DNA of 9,010 nt from assembly GCA_014860725.1 (NCBI GenBank), contig JACZJD010000028.1, positions 1 to 9,010 of the forward strand, in the 5' to 3' direction. The notes under the pieces were generated by a model, which did no database searches, was not told the origin of the DNA, and saw nothing but the letters and a program-made list of their open reading frames with translations. This stretch comes from Aquamicrobium sp. (GTDB lineage Bacteria > Pseudomonadota > Alphaproteobacteria > Rhizobiales > Rhizobiaceae). This document shows, one piece after another, positions 1-6,190 of this stretch (position 1 is the stretch's first letter; every line of letters starts with the position of its first letter). A program made the translations under genes and the position numbers.

Positions 1-230
1 AGCCTGCGGCAGCCGAGCGCGGCGGTGCGGGCGCCGCCATAGCCGCCGTCGTCCTCGGCAAGCAGCGCGGTGAAGAGGCCGAGCTCCCGCAGGGCCGGCC
101 ACAATTCGTCGCGCCAGCCGGCGCTCGTGCGGCCGACCAGCGCACGCGTCAGCATTCCGTCGAGCATCTCCAGCGTCTCGTCGGGCTGGAACACCACGGG
201 CAAGCCCGTATCCGTCTCGTGACCGCTCAT
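1..230 (-). CDS. Acyl-CoA dehydrogenase, second subunit, N-terminal part only (cut by window edge)
   Basis: Reading the minus strand from an ATG at 230 gives 76 open codons to the window edge. The protein starts MSGHETDTGLPVVF. Residues 44-66 (W..LRELGLF.ALLAEDDGGYGG) match the N-terminal helical domain of acyl-CoA dehydrogenases, where an ELGL segment is followed by an acidic residue and a GG.GG turn. It starts 4 nt after the stop of the preceding acyl-CoA dehydrogenase, so the two are almost certainly co-translated. Such tandem pairs often form mixed flavoenzymes that make the alpha,beta double bond in an acyl-CoA, for example PimC/PimD and the ChsE-type steroid enzymes. I infer that this is the partner subunit. 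The FAD-binding and catalytic parts lie outside the window, so its activity cannot be judged. Confidence 0.8.
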   Translation of the reverse strand, partial: MSGHETDTGLPVVFQPDETLEMLDGMLTRALVGRTSAGWRDELWPALRELGLFTALLAEDDGGYGGARTAALGCRR

Positions 231-234
231 TGCG

Positions 235-1404
235 TTACCCCAGAATGCCCTTGGCGGCGATGTTGCGCTGGACCTCGTTCGAGCCGGCGTAGATCGTCGT
301 CTTGCGCATGTTGCAGTAGTTCTCGGCCGCGTAGTGGTGGCCGCGGTTGGAGGCGAGGCCCTGCGGGTCGAAGGGCAGCGCCGCCGCGCCCAGCGCGCGC
401 ACCTGAAGCTCGGAGATCGCCTGCTGCATCTCGGAGCTGATGACCTTGAGCACCGGCGCCTGCAGCGCGTTCTCGCGGCCGGCCGCCACCTCGCGCAGGA
501 AGCGCAGGTTGGTCATGTCGATGGCTGCGAGCTCGGCTTCGAGCGCGGCGAGCCGGCTGCGGAACAGCGGGTCCTCCAGCACCGGGCGGCCGCCGCGCGG
601 GGTGTTCGCGGCCATGTCGCGCAGGCGGGCGAGCTCGCGCTTGCAGAAGCCCATGCCGCCGAAGTTCAGCCGCTCGTGCTCGAGCAGGTACTTGGCGTAG
701 GTCCAGCCTTCGCCTTCCTCGCCGACGCGGTTCTCCACCGGCACCTCGACGCCCTCGAACCACACCTCGTTGATCTCGTGCTTGCCGTCGAGGGTGATGA
801 TGGGGCGGACGGTGATGCCCGGCGACTTGAGGTCGATCAGCAGGAAGGTGATGCCGTTCTGGCGCTTGCCTTCGTTCGAGGTGCGCACGAGGCAGAAGAT
901 CCAGTCGGCCTCGTGAGCCGAGGTGGTCCATATCTTCTGGCCGTCGACCACGTAGCGGTCGCCCTCGCGCACGGCGCGGGTCTTGAGCGAGGCGAGGTCG
1001 GAGCCGGAGCCCGGCTCCGAATAGCCCTGGCACCAGAAGTCGTCGAGCCGCGCGATGCGGGGCAGGAAGCGCTCCTTCTGCGCGCGGCTGCCGTATTTCA
1101 TGATGACGGGCGCGACCATCTTGAGGCCGAACGGCACCAGCTCCGGCGCGCCGGCGACGGCGCATTCCTCCTCGAAGATGTAGCACTCGACGGGCGAGAA
1201 GCCCGGGCCGCCATATTCGACCGGCCAGCGATAGGCGCTCCAGCCGCGTTCGTGCAGGATGCGCGTCCAGCGCTCGACATCCTCGCGCACGGGGTGGACG
1301 CCGCCCTTGAGCCGCGCGGCGATGTCGGCCGGCAGGTTGGCCTCGACGAAGGCGCGCACCTCGGCGCGGAAGGCGTGCTCGCTCGGCGTGAACAGGCTGC
1401 GCAT
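235..1404 (-). CDS. Acyl-CoA dehydrogenase, PimC-like large subunit
   Basis: A 389-residue FAD-dependent acyl-CoA dehydrogenase, full length for the family, expected to introduce a trans-2 double bond into an acyl-CoA in the cytoplasm and pass electrons to ETF. The N-terminal helical domain covers about 1-120. The flavin/substrate signature CQGYSEPGSGSDLASL lies at 125-140 and GQKIWTT at 155-161. The C-terminal helical domain ends with IYAGSNEVQRNI at 371-382. The medium-chain enzyme's catalytic Glu in its YEG motif is Ala373 here, while Glu244 in a HERL segment aligns with the base used by isovaleryl-CoA-type enzymes. From memory the sequence most resembles the pimeloyl-CoA dehydrogenase large subunit. 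I chose ATG 1404 because the protein then begins MRSLFTPSEHAFRAEVRAF as in relatives. A GTG at 1425, 2 nt after the crotonase stop, would add seven residues. The stop is TAA, and a second dehydrogenase follows 4 nt later. Confidence 0.93.
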   Translation of the reverse strand: MRSLFTPSEHAFRAEVRAFVEANLPADIAARLKGGVHPVREDVERWTRILHERGWSAYRWPVEYGGPGFSPVECYIFEEECAVAGAPELVPFGLKMVAPVIMKYGSRAQKERFLPRIARLDDFWCQGYSEPGSGSDLASLKTRAVREGDRYVVDGQKIWTTSAHEADWIFCLVRTSNEGKRQNGITFLLIDLKSPGITVRPIITLDGKHEINEVWFEGVEVPVENRVGEEGEGWTYAKYLLEHERLNFGGMGFCKRELARLRDMAANTPRGGRPVLEDPLFRSRLAALEAELAAIDMTNLRFLREVAAGRENALQAPVLKVISSEMQQAISELQVRALGAAALPFDPQGLASNRGHHYAAENYCNMRKTTIYAGSNEVQRNIAAKGILG

Positions 1405-1427
1405 GGCTGTCGCCCCGCGGCTCACGG

Positions 1428-2240
1428 TCAGCGGCCGGTGAAGCGCGGCGCGCGCTTCTCGAGGAAGTGGGCGACGCCCTCCTTGAAGTCCTCGCTCTGC
1501 ACGCTCAGCGCCATCTCGCGGTTGGCGTCGATGGTGGCCTCGGCCAGCGTCTGGAACGGCACCTCGTAGAGCTGGCGCTTGATGACGGCCATGGCGCGGG
1601 GCGACACCATGTCGACCAGGTCGCGGACATAGGCCATGGTCTCTTCCTCGAGCCTGTCGGCCGGGTGGATCTGGTTGACGAGGCCCATGCGGAACGCCTC
1701 CGGCGCATAGAACTTGCGCGCCGAAAGCAGCAGGTCGAGCGCGTTGGCGTGGCCGACGATGCGCGGCAGCATCCAGCTCAGCCCGTGCTCGGCGATCAGG
1801 CCGCGCCGCGCGAAGGAGGTGGTGAAGACGGCATTGTCGGCGGCGAAGCGGATGTCGCAGTAGAGCGCGTGGACGAGGCCGATGCCGGCCGTGGCGCCGT
1901 TGAGCATGCCGATGACCGGCTTGGCGATGTCGGGGTAGAACGAGTAGCGCGTCTGCCAGTCCGGCCGGCGGTTCATGTCGAACGGCCGCATCCAGCTCTC
2001 GGCGCGGATGTCGTTCGGGTCGAGGACGGCGAGCTCGTTCATGTCGGCGCCGGCGCAGAAGGCGCGGCCCTCGCCGGTGAGGACGATGGCGCGGACCTCG
2101 TCGTCCCTGGCCGCATCCTCCATGGCGAGGCGCACCTCGCGCTCCATGGTCGGCGTCCAGGCGTTCATGCGGTCGGGACGGTTGAGCGTGATGCGCGCGA
2201 TCCGGTTCCCGACGGCGTATTTGATGTGCTCGTAGGACAT
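1428..2240 (-). CDS. Crotonase-superfamily protein (enoyl-CoA hydratase/isomerase-like)
   Basis: A 270-residue crotonase-fold protein, the usual length for the family. It has the N-terminal strand RIARITLNRPDRMNAW (13-28), the first oxyanion-hole segment FCAGADM (61-67) and the second, NGATAGIG (114-121), where Gly119 would stabilise the thioester enolate. Aligned with mitochondrial enoyl-CoA hydratase, the two catalytic glutamates (Glu144 and Glu164) fall on Val123 and Phe143, so ordinary hydration of 2-enoyl-CoA is doubtful. The segment GLIAEHGLSWMLPR (147-160) keeps an acid, Glu151, near where several enoyl-CoA isomerases carry theirs (PEG-type motif). Possible roles are double-bond isomerisation, C-C cleavage or another CoA-ester rearrangement in the same pathway as the adjoining ligase and dehydrogenases. 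A strong ribosome site, GGAGGG at 2248-2253, lies inside the end of the upstream gene. The gap from that gene's stop is 3 nt. Confidence 0.92.
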   Translation of the reverse strand: MSYEHIKYAVGNRIARITLNRPDRMNAWTPTMEREVRLAMEDAARDDEVRAIVLTGEGRAFCAGADMNELAVLDPNDIRAESWMRPFDMNRRPDWQTRYSFYPDIAKPVIGMLNGATAGIGLVHALYCDIRFAADNAVFTTSFARRGLIAEHGLSWMLPRIVGHANALDLLLSARKFYAPEAFRMGLVNQIHPADRLEEETMAYVRDLVDMVSPRAMAVIKRQLYEVPFQTLAEATIDANREMALSVQSEDFKEGVAHFLEKRAPRFTGR

Positions 2241-2243
2241 CTT

Positions 2244-2774
2244 CTATCCCTCCACCTTCTCTTCGAGGATGGCGCGCGCGTGGGCGCCGCGCGGCCGCGC
2301 CATGTAGGCCTGCGTCTCGGGGCGGTCCTTCAGCCAGCCGATCCAGCGCTCGAAGACGCGCTTCATGCGCTCCGGCTCGACGCCGAGCTGGGTCATGGAC
2401 AGGCCGCCATTGACGGATTCGCGGTATTCGACGATCAGACCGTCGCGCACGACGAAGCGCGACATGCCGTCGATGACGACGTGGCGTCCCTTGAACTGCT
2501 CGATCCGGGAAGTGAAGCTCGACAGCGACCAGGCATAGCCGACCTCGCCGTCGAACACGCCGTCGTACATCTCCCAGCGATAGTCCTCGCCGGCGTCGCG
2601 ATGGAACAGGTTCTGCATCATGTGGGCGATCTCGGCCCGGCCGCGATGCGCGCCGTAGATGTAGTCGTAGTAGACGCCATCCGGCGTGAACAGGCGCGCG
2701 AACCGCTCGCCGTCGCCGCTCTCGGCGGCTTCGGTGAAGCGCGCGAGCAGCTTGTTGAATTCCCTGGTGTTCAT
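2244..2774 (-). CDS. NTF2/SnoaL-like fold protein, function unknown
   Basis: A 176-residue protein with the look of the SnoaL/NTF2-like superfamily. Residues 1-31 form amphipathic helices (FNKLLARFTEAAESGDGERF) leading into the typical FTPDGVYYDY strand (29-38). A G.RGRAEIAHMM segment follows at 41-53, then long beta strands at about 66-120 ending RDGLIVEYRES. The tail from about 130 is helical and charged (ERMKRVFERWIGWLKD) and longer than the minimal fold. No signal peptide is visible. Members of this fold include isomerases, dehydratases, epoxide hydrolases and non-catalytic proteins, so no reaction can be assigned. Polar residues in the strands (Tyr35, Tyr36, Asp37, Asp102) could line a pocket. 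The start is ATG 2774, whose A is the last base of the ligase stop (TGATG), so translation should be tightly coupled. It lies between ligase and crotonase, which suggests a role on the CoA ester or its precursor. Confidence 0.85.
   Translation of the reverse strand: MNTREFNKLLARFTEAAESGDGERFARLFTPDGVYYDYIYGAHRGRAEIAHMMQNLFHRDAGEDYRWEMYDGVFDGEVGYAWSLSSFTSRIEQFKGRHVVIDGMSRFVVRDGLIVEYRESVNGGLSMTQLGVEPERMKRVFERWIGWLKDRPETQAYMARPRGAHARAILEEKVEG
2248..2253 (-). promoter_or_regulatory. Ribosome binding site of the crotonase gene
   Basis: The minus strand reads GGAGGG with a 7-nt spacer to ATG 2240. It lies within the last codons of the upstream NTF2-like gene, so ribosomes ending there would reload directly. 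It is among the strongest sites in the catabolic half of the operon. Confidence 0.75.
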
Positions 2775-4267
2775 CACTTCTTTCCGGTTTCCGAACTCAT
2801 GGAGCGCAGGCGCATGCGGTCGACCTTGCCGGTGGCGTTGCGGGGCAGGGCATCGACGACGCGCACGGCGCGAGGGACCTTGTAGCGGGCGAGGCAGGCG
2901 CTCCATTCGGCGATCAGCGCGTCGCCGTCGACCGCGGCGCCGGCCTCCGGCACGACGTAGGCGACGATGGTCTCGCCCAGCCGCTCGTCCGGCTCGCCGA
3001 TGGCGGCGACCTCCAGCACGCCGGGCATGCGGTGCGCGACTTCCTCGATCTCTCGCGGGTAGACGTTGTAGCCGCCGGAGATGATCATCTCCTTCTTGCG
3101 GTCGACGACGAAGAGGAAGCCGTCCTCGTCGAGAAGGCCGATGTCGCCGGTGTGCAGCCAGCCGTCGCGGAAGGCTTCGGCCGTCAGCTCGGGCTGGCGG
3201 AAGTAGCCCTTGGCAAGCCCCGGCGAGGAGACGAGGATCTCGCCGCGCTCGCCCGGCGGCAGGTCGCGGCCCTGGCCGTCGACGATGCGCAGGCGCACGC
3301 CCCAGTAGGGCTGGCCGGCGGAGCCCGGCTTGCGCGGCGCGCCGAACAGCCGAGCGCCGCAGACCGAGGGGCTGGCCTCCGTCATGCCGTAGCCCTCGGA
3401 GATGAGGACGCAGAAGCGCTCCTCGAAGCGGGCATGCACCTCCTGCGGCAGCGCCTGTCCGCCGGAGACGCAGGCGCGCCAGCCCGAAAGGTCGAGACCG
3501 CCGGGCAGGGGCGCCTTGGCGAGCGTCCAGTACATGGTCGGCACGCCCATGAACACGGTGACGCGGTGGCGTGCCATGGTGCGGAAGGTCTCCTCCGGGT
3601 CGAAGCGCGGGACGAGGCAGATCGAGGCGCCGACGAGGAGGAACGCCGTGTAAAGGCAGGTGTGGCCGAAGATGTGGCTGAAGGGCAGCACGCCGTAGGC
3701 GCGATCCTCAGGCGTCAGCCGCAGGAGATCGACGGCGAAGGCCTGCGCGTTCCAGAACAGGTTGTAGTGGGAGAGCTCCACGCCCTTCGGCCGGCCGGTG
3801 GAGCCGGACGAGTAGAGGATGAGCGCGGTGTCGTCGGGCCGGCAGGGCGGGCATTCGACGATGTCGCCCTCGGTCGAGACGATCGCGGCCGCATCGCCCG
3901 CGATGTCGAGCGCGATCCATGAGGCCGCGCCGGGGGAAAGGGCGCTGCCTGTCGTCACCACCGCCGCCGGCTCGCAATCGGCGACGATGGTCTCGATCTC
4001 GGCCGCCGCCAGCAGCGGGTTGAGCGGCACCGGGATCGCACCGACGCGGACCGCGCCCTGATAGGCGACGACCCATTCGATGCCGTTCGGCAGGACGATC
4101 ACCACCCGGTCGCCCGCGCCGATGCCGCGCGCGGCGAACGCGCGGGCGCAGCCCGAGACCAGCCGGTCGAGCGCGGCGTAGGTGACGCTCCTGTCGCCCT
4201 CGATCAGCGCCACCGCGTCGGGGCGCAGCCGCGCATGGTGGCGGATGGAGTTGCCGATGCTGGCCAT
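2774..4267 (-). CDS. AMP-forming acyl-CoA synthetase (ligase)
   Basis: A 497-residue adenylate-forming enzyme (ANL superfamily) that activates a carboxylic acid with ATP and couples it to coenzyme A, trapping the imported acid in the cytoplasm. The core motifs are present: the phosphate-binding loop YSSGSTGRPKG (152-162), the A5 motif YGMTEAS (293-299), TGD (373-375), the hinge segment DRKKEMIISGGYNVYPREIEE (389-409) and the C-terminal PRNATGK with catalytic Lys481. The length fits medium/long-chain fatty acid and 4-coumarate-type CoA ligases. Motifs do not fix the substrate. ATG 4267 lies 1 nt after the LivM stop, preceded by GGAG at a spacing of about 10, and gives the expected N-terminus (SIRHHARLRPDAVALIEGDR). 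An in-frame ATG at 4291 would add eight residues and overlap livM. Direct abutment with the transporter genes argues that the importer's cargo is the ligase substrate. Confidence 0.95.
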   Translation of the reverse strand: MASIGNSIRHHARLRPDAVALIEGDRSVTYAALDRLVSGCARAFAARGIGAGDRVVIVLPNGIEWVVAYQGAVRVGAIPVPLNPLLAAAEIETIVADCEPAAVVTTGSALSPGAASWIALDIAGDAAAIVSTEGDIVECPPCRPDDTALILYSSGSTGRPKGVELSHYNLFWNAQAFAVDLLRLTPEDRAYGVLPFSHIFGHTCLYTAFLLVGASICLVPRFDPEETFRTMARHRVTVFMGVPTMYWTLAKAPLPGGLDLSGWRACVSGGQALPQEVHARFEERFCVLISEGYGMTEASPSVCGARLFGAPRKPGSAGQPYWGVRLRIVDGQGRDLPPGERGEILVSSPGLAKGYFRQPELTAEAFRDGWLHTGDIGLLDEDGFLFVVDRKKEMIISGGYNVYPREIEEVAHRMPGVLEVAAIGEPDERLGETIVAYVVPEAGAAVDGDALIAEWSACLARYKVPRAVRVVDALPRNATGKVDRMRLRSMSSETGKK

Positions 4268-4268
4268 G

Positions 4269-5246
4269 TCAGCGGTTCTCCGCCCCGGCATCCTTGCGCC
4301 GGCCGGCGAAGCGGCCGACGAGGTCGGCCACCCACGGCACCAGGCCGCGCGGCAGGAAGATCACCACCAGCACGAGGCCGACGCCGTAGATGATGAGGCG
4401 GAAGGTCTCGGCGATGCGCAGCATCTCGGGCAGGGCGGTGGTCAGCGCCGCGCCGACCAGCGGGCCGGCGAGCGTGCCGCTGCCGCCGAGGATGACGGCG
4501 AGGATCGCGTTGAGCGAGTGGTCGACCGAGAACGGCGCCGGGCTGATGAAGCTGAGATAGTGGGCGTAGAGCGCGCCGGCGAAGCCCGCGAGCGAGGCGC
4601 TGAACACGAAGGAGAACAGCTTGTAGCGCCAGCAGGCGACGCCCGCCGCCTCGGCGAAGGTCTCGTTCTGGCGGATCGCCAGCAGGACGAGGCCGACGCG
4701 CGAGCGCACCACCGCCGTCACCAGCAGCATGACCAGCGCCAGCGCCGCGAGCACGAGATAGTAGTAGTTCACCCGGCGCTCGAAGCTGATCTCGAGGCCG
4801 CCGATGGAGATCGGCTCGGGGGCGGGGATGCCGGAGGTGCCCGCCTCGCCGCCGGTGACGGGAATCCAGTTCACCAGCACGATGAAGATCACCATGTTCA
4901 TGGCCAGCGTGACGATGGCGAAGTAGTGGCCCTTGACGCGCAGCGACGGGTAGCCGGCGACGATCGCGGCGACCGCGGTGGCGATCGGCGCGACGAGCAT
5001 CGCGATCCAGACCGGGAAGCCGGCGTCGAGGCTGAGCAGCGCCGAGGAATAGGCGCCGATGCCCATGAAGCCGCCCTGGGCGATGGAGACGTAGCCCGTA
5101 TAGCCCTGGATGACGTTGGTGCCCTGCGCGACGATCATCCAGATGATGGCGAGCACCGCGAGGTGGATGAAGTAGTTGGCGGTGACCAGATGCGGGAAGG
5201 CCAGCGCCGCCGCGGCCACGGCCGCGAGAAGAACGATGCGGCTCAT
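4269..5246 (-). CDS. livM: Branched-chain amino acid type ABC transporter permease, LivM-like
   Basis: A 325-residue inner-membrane permease of the LivM group, pairing with the LivH-like protein to form the transport channel. It has about eight to nine hydrophobic segments. Family landmarks are GYTGYVSIAQGGFMGIGAY (48-66), the reentrant/TM region SLRVKGHYFAIVTLAMNMV (101-119), the cytoplasmic coupling helix GLVLLAIRQNETFAEAAGV (185-203) that contacts the ATPase, and the C-terminal LGGSGTLAGPLVGA (253-266). The ATG at 5246 overlaps the LivH stop by 4 nt (ATGA), and the protein begins MSRIVLLAAVAAAALAF, a normal first membrane span. A longer open frame extends upstream to 5627, but it is low-complexity Arg-rich antisense-like sequence inside livH and is not credible. 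The symbol denotes the family; the cargo is unlikely to be leucine given the catabolic genes that follow. Confidence 0.95.
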   Translation of the reverse strand: MSRIVLLAAVAAAALAFPHLVTANYFIHLAVLAIIWMIVAQGTNVIQGYTGYVSIAQGGFMGIGAYSSALLSLDAGFPVWIAMLVAPIATAVAAIVAGYPSLRVKGHYFAIVTLAMNMVIFIVLVNWIPVTGGEAGTSGIPAPEPISIGGLEISFERRVNYYYLVLAALALVMLLVTAVVRSRVGLVLLAIRQNETFAEAAGVACWRYKLFSFVFSASLAGFAGALYAHYLSFISPAPFSVDHSLNAILAVILGGSGTLAGPLVGAALTTALPEMLRIAETFRLIIYGVGLVLVVIFLPRGLVPWVADLVGRFAGRRKDAGAENR

Positions 5247-6112
5247 CGGGCGGCACTCCGTCGCATGAGGCCCTCGGGCTTGACCAGCAGCACGCCGATC
5301 ATCAGCAGGAAGGCGATGACGTCCTTGTAGGCGGAAGAGATGAAGGCGGAGGCGAACGTCTCGGAGACGCCGAGCACGAGGCCGCCGACGATGGCGCCGG
5401 GAATGGAGCCGAGGCCGCCGAGGATGAGCACGGCGAAGCCCTTGACCACGAGGCCGCCGCTGACGCCCGGAGCGATGGCGAACAGCGCGCCGACGAGCAC
5501 GCCCGCCGCGACGCCCAGCGCCGAGCTCAGCGCGAAGACGAACATCGAGACGGCGTTGACGTTGATGCCCATGAGCACGGCGGCGGGGCGGTTCTGCGCC
5601 ACGGCGCGCACCGCCATGCCCATCCACGTGCGCTGGATCAGGATCGTCAGGCCGATCACCAGCACCGCGGCGATGGCGAGGATGTAGACCCGCAGCTCCG
5701 GCAGCGTGACGCCGCCGACGTTGAAGACGCGGGTGAAGCCGGTCGGGATGATGATCTGGTCGACGCCGAACAGGATCAGGTTCGACTTCTCGATGATGAG
5801 CGTGAGGCCGAGCGCGATGATGAAGGCGTTGATCGGCGGCGCGTTGCGCACCGGATAGTAGGCGATGCGCTCGAGCCCGACGCCGAGAAGCGCGCCCAGG
5901 GCCATGGCCGCGGCCATCGACGGGAACAGGCCGAAGCCGAGCGAGGCGATGAAGAAATAGGTGATGTATCCGCCGAACATCGCCACGCTGCCATGGGCGA
6001 AATGCGCGATGCCGAGGATGCCGAAGATGATGGTCAGGCCGAGTGCGACAAGCGTGTAGATGCTGCCGATGACGAGGCCGTTGAAGAGCTGCTGGATCAG
6101 GTCCACTAGCAT
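5243..6112 (-). CDS. livH: Branched-chain amino acid type ABC transporter permease, LivH-like
   Basis: A 289-residue LivH-type inner-membrane permease with about eight hydrophobic spans. The N-terminal LVIGSIYTLVALGLTIIFGI (13-32) is highly typical of the group, followed by IAHFAHGSVAMFGGY (35-49). The ATPase-coupling helix is GMAVRAVAQNRPAAVLMGI (165-183), and near the C-terminus lie KGFAVLILGGLGSIPGAIVGG (224-244) and LLVKPEGL (275-282). I chose the ATG at 6112, giving MLVDLIQQLFNGLV. An upstream in-frame ATG at 6151 would begin inside the hairpin stem and add 13 residues unlike the family, so it is rejected. GGAG lies about 6 nt before the chosen start. The gene is separated from the binding-protein gene by a 78-nt spacer and overlaps livM by 4 nt. 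The name reflects family, not proven substrate. Confidence 0.95.
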   Translation of the reverse strand: MLVDLIQQLFNGLVIGSIYTLVALGLTIIFGILGIAHFAHGSVAMFGGYITYFFIASLGFGLFPSMAAAMALGALLGVGLERIAYYPVRNAPPINAFIIALGLTLIIEKSNLILFGVDQIIIPTGFTRVFNVGGVTLPELRVYILAIAAVLVIGLTILIQRTWMGMAVRAVAQNRPAAVLMGINVNAVSMFVFALSSALGVAAGVLVGALFAIAPGVSGGLVVKGFAVLILGGLGSIPGAIVGGLVLGVSETFASAFISSAYKDVIAFLLMIGVLLVKPEGLMRRSAAR

Positions 6113-6128
6113 TGCGCGCTCCGCGGTT

Positions 6129-6156
6129 GGGTTGTGCGGCGCATGCCGCACAACCC
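6129..6156 (-). other. Perfect inverted repeat (12-bp stem, 4-nt loop) between binding-protein and permease genes
   Basis: The left arm gggttgtgcggc (6129-6140) and right arm gccgcacaaccc (6145-6156) are exact reverse complements around the loop gcat. The hairpin lies in the only long spacer of the operon, 35 nt downstream of the binding-protein stop and 17 nt upstream of the livH start. No U-tract follows it on the minus strand, so it is not a classical intrinsic terminator. I infer an mRNA-stabilising or partly terminating element that favours expression of the binding protein over the permeases, as intercistronic hairpins do in other binding-protein operons. Confidence 0.75.
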
Positions 6157-6190
6157 TTCTGTCGCCTTGGGAGGTGTTATGCCGGCCGCG

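Noticed and set aside
1405..1425. GTG at 1425 as start of the acyl-CoA dehydrogenase
   Set aside because: It is possible because it lies 2 nt after the crotonase stop, but it has no ribosome site and adds residues not typical of the family. ATG 1404 is preferred with moderate certainty.
334..1569. Long plus-strand open frame (411 codons) opposite the acyl-CoA dehydrogenase
   Set aside because: It is opposite a gene with clear family motifs, and its product is Ala/Gly/Arg/His-rich without domains, as expected from the complementary frame of high-GC coding DNA.
1467..2885. Plus-strand open frame of 472 codons across crotonase and NTF2-like genes
   Set aside because: It spans three unrelated minus-strand genes, is Val/Asp/His/Arg-rich with no motif, and has the usual high-GC shadow pattern.
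4182..5330. Plus-strand open frame of 382 codons rich in Asp, His, Glu and Arg
   Set aside because: It is the complement of membrane-protein codons in livM and has no recognisable fold, so I treat it as an artefact of base composition.
5247..5627. N-terminal extension of the LivM-like frame by 127 codons
   Set aside because: The added sequence is Arg-rich out-of-frame livH. The ATG at 5246 gives a normal membrane N-terminus and an ATGA overlap with livH.
6129..6160. Intrinsic terminator ending the transporter transcript
   Set aside because: The stem is strong, but no run of U follows on the minus strand, and essential permease genes continue directly after it.
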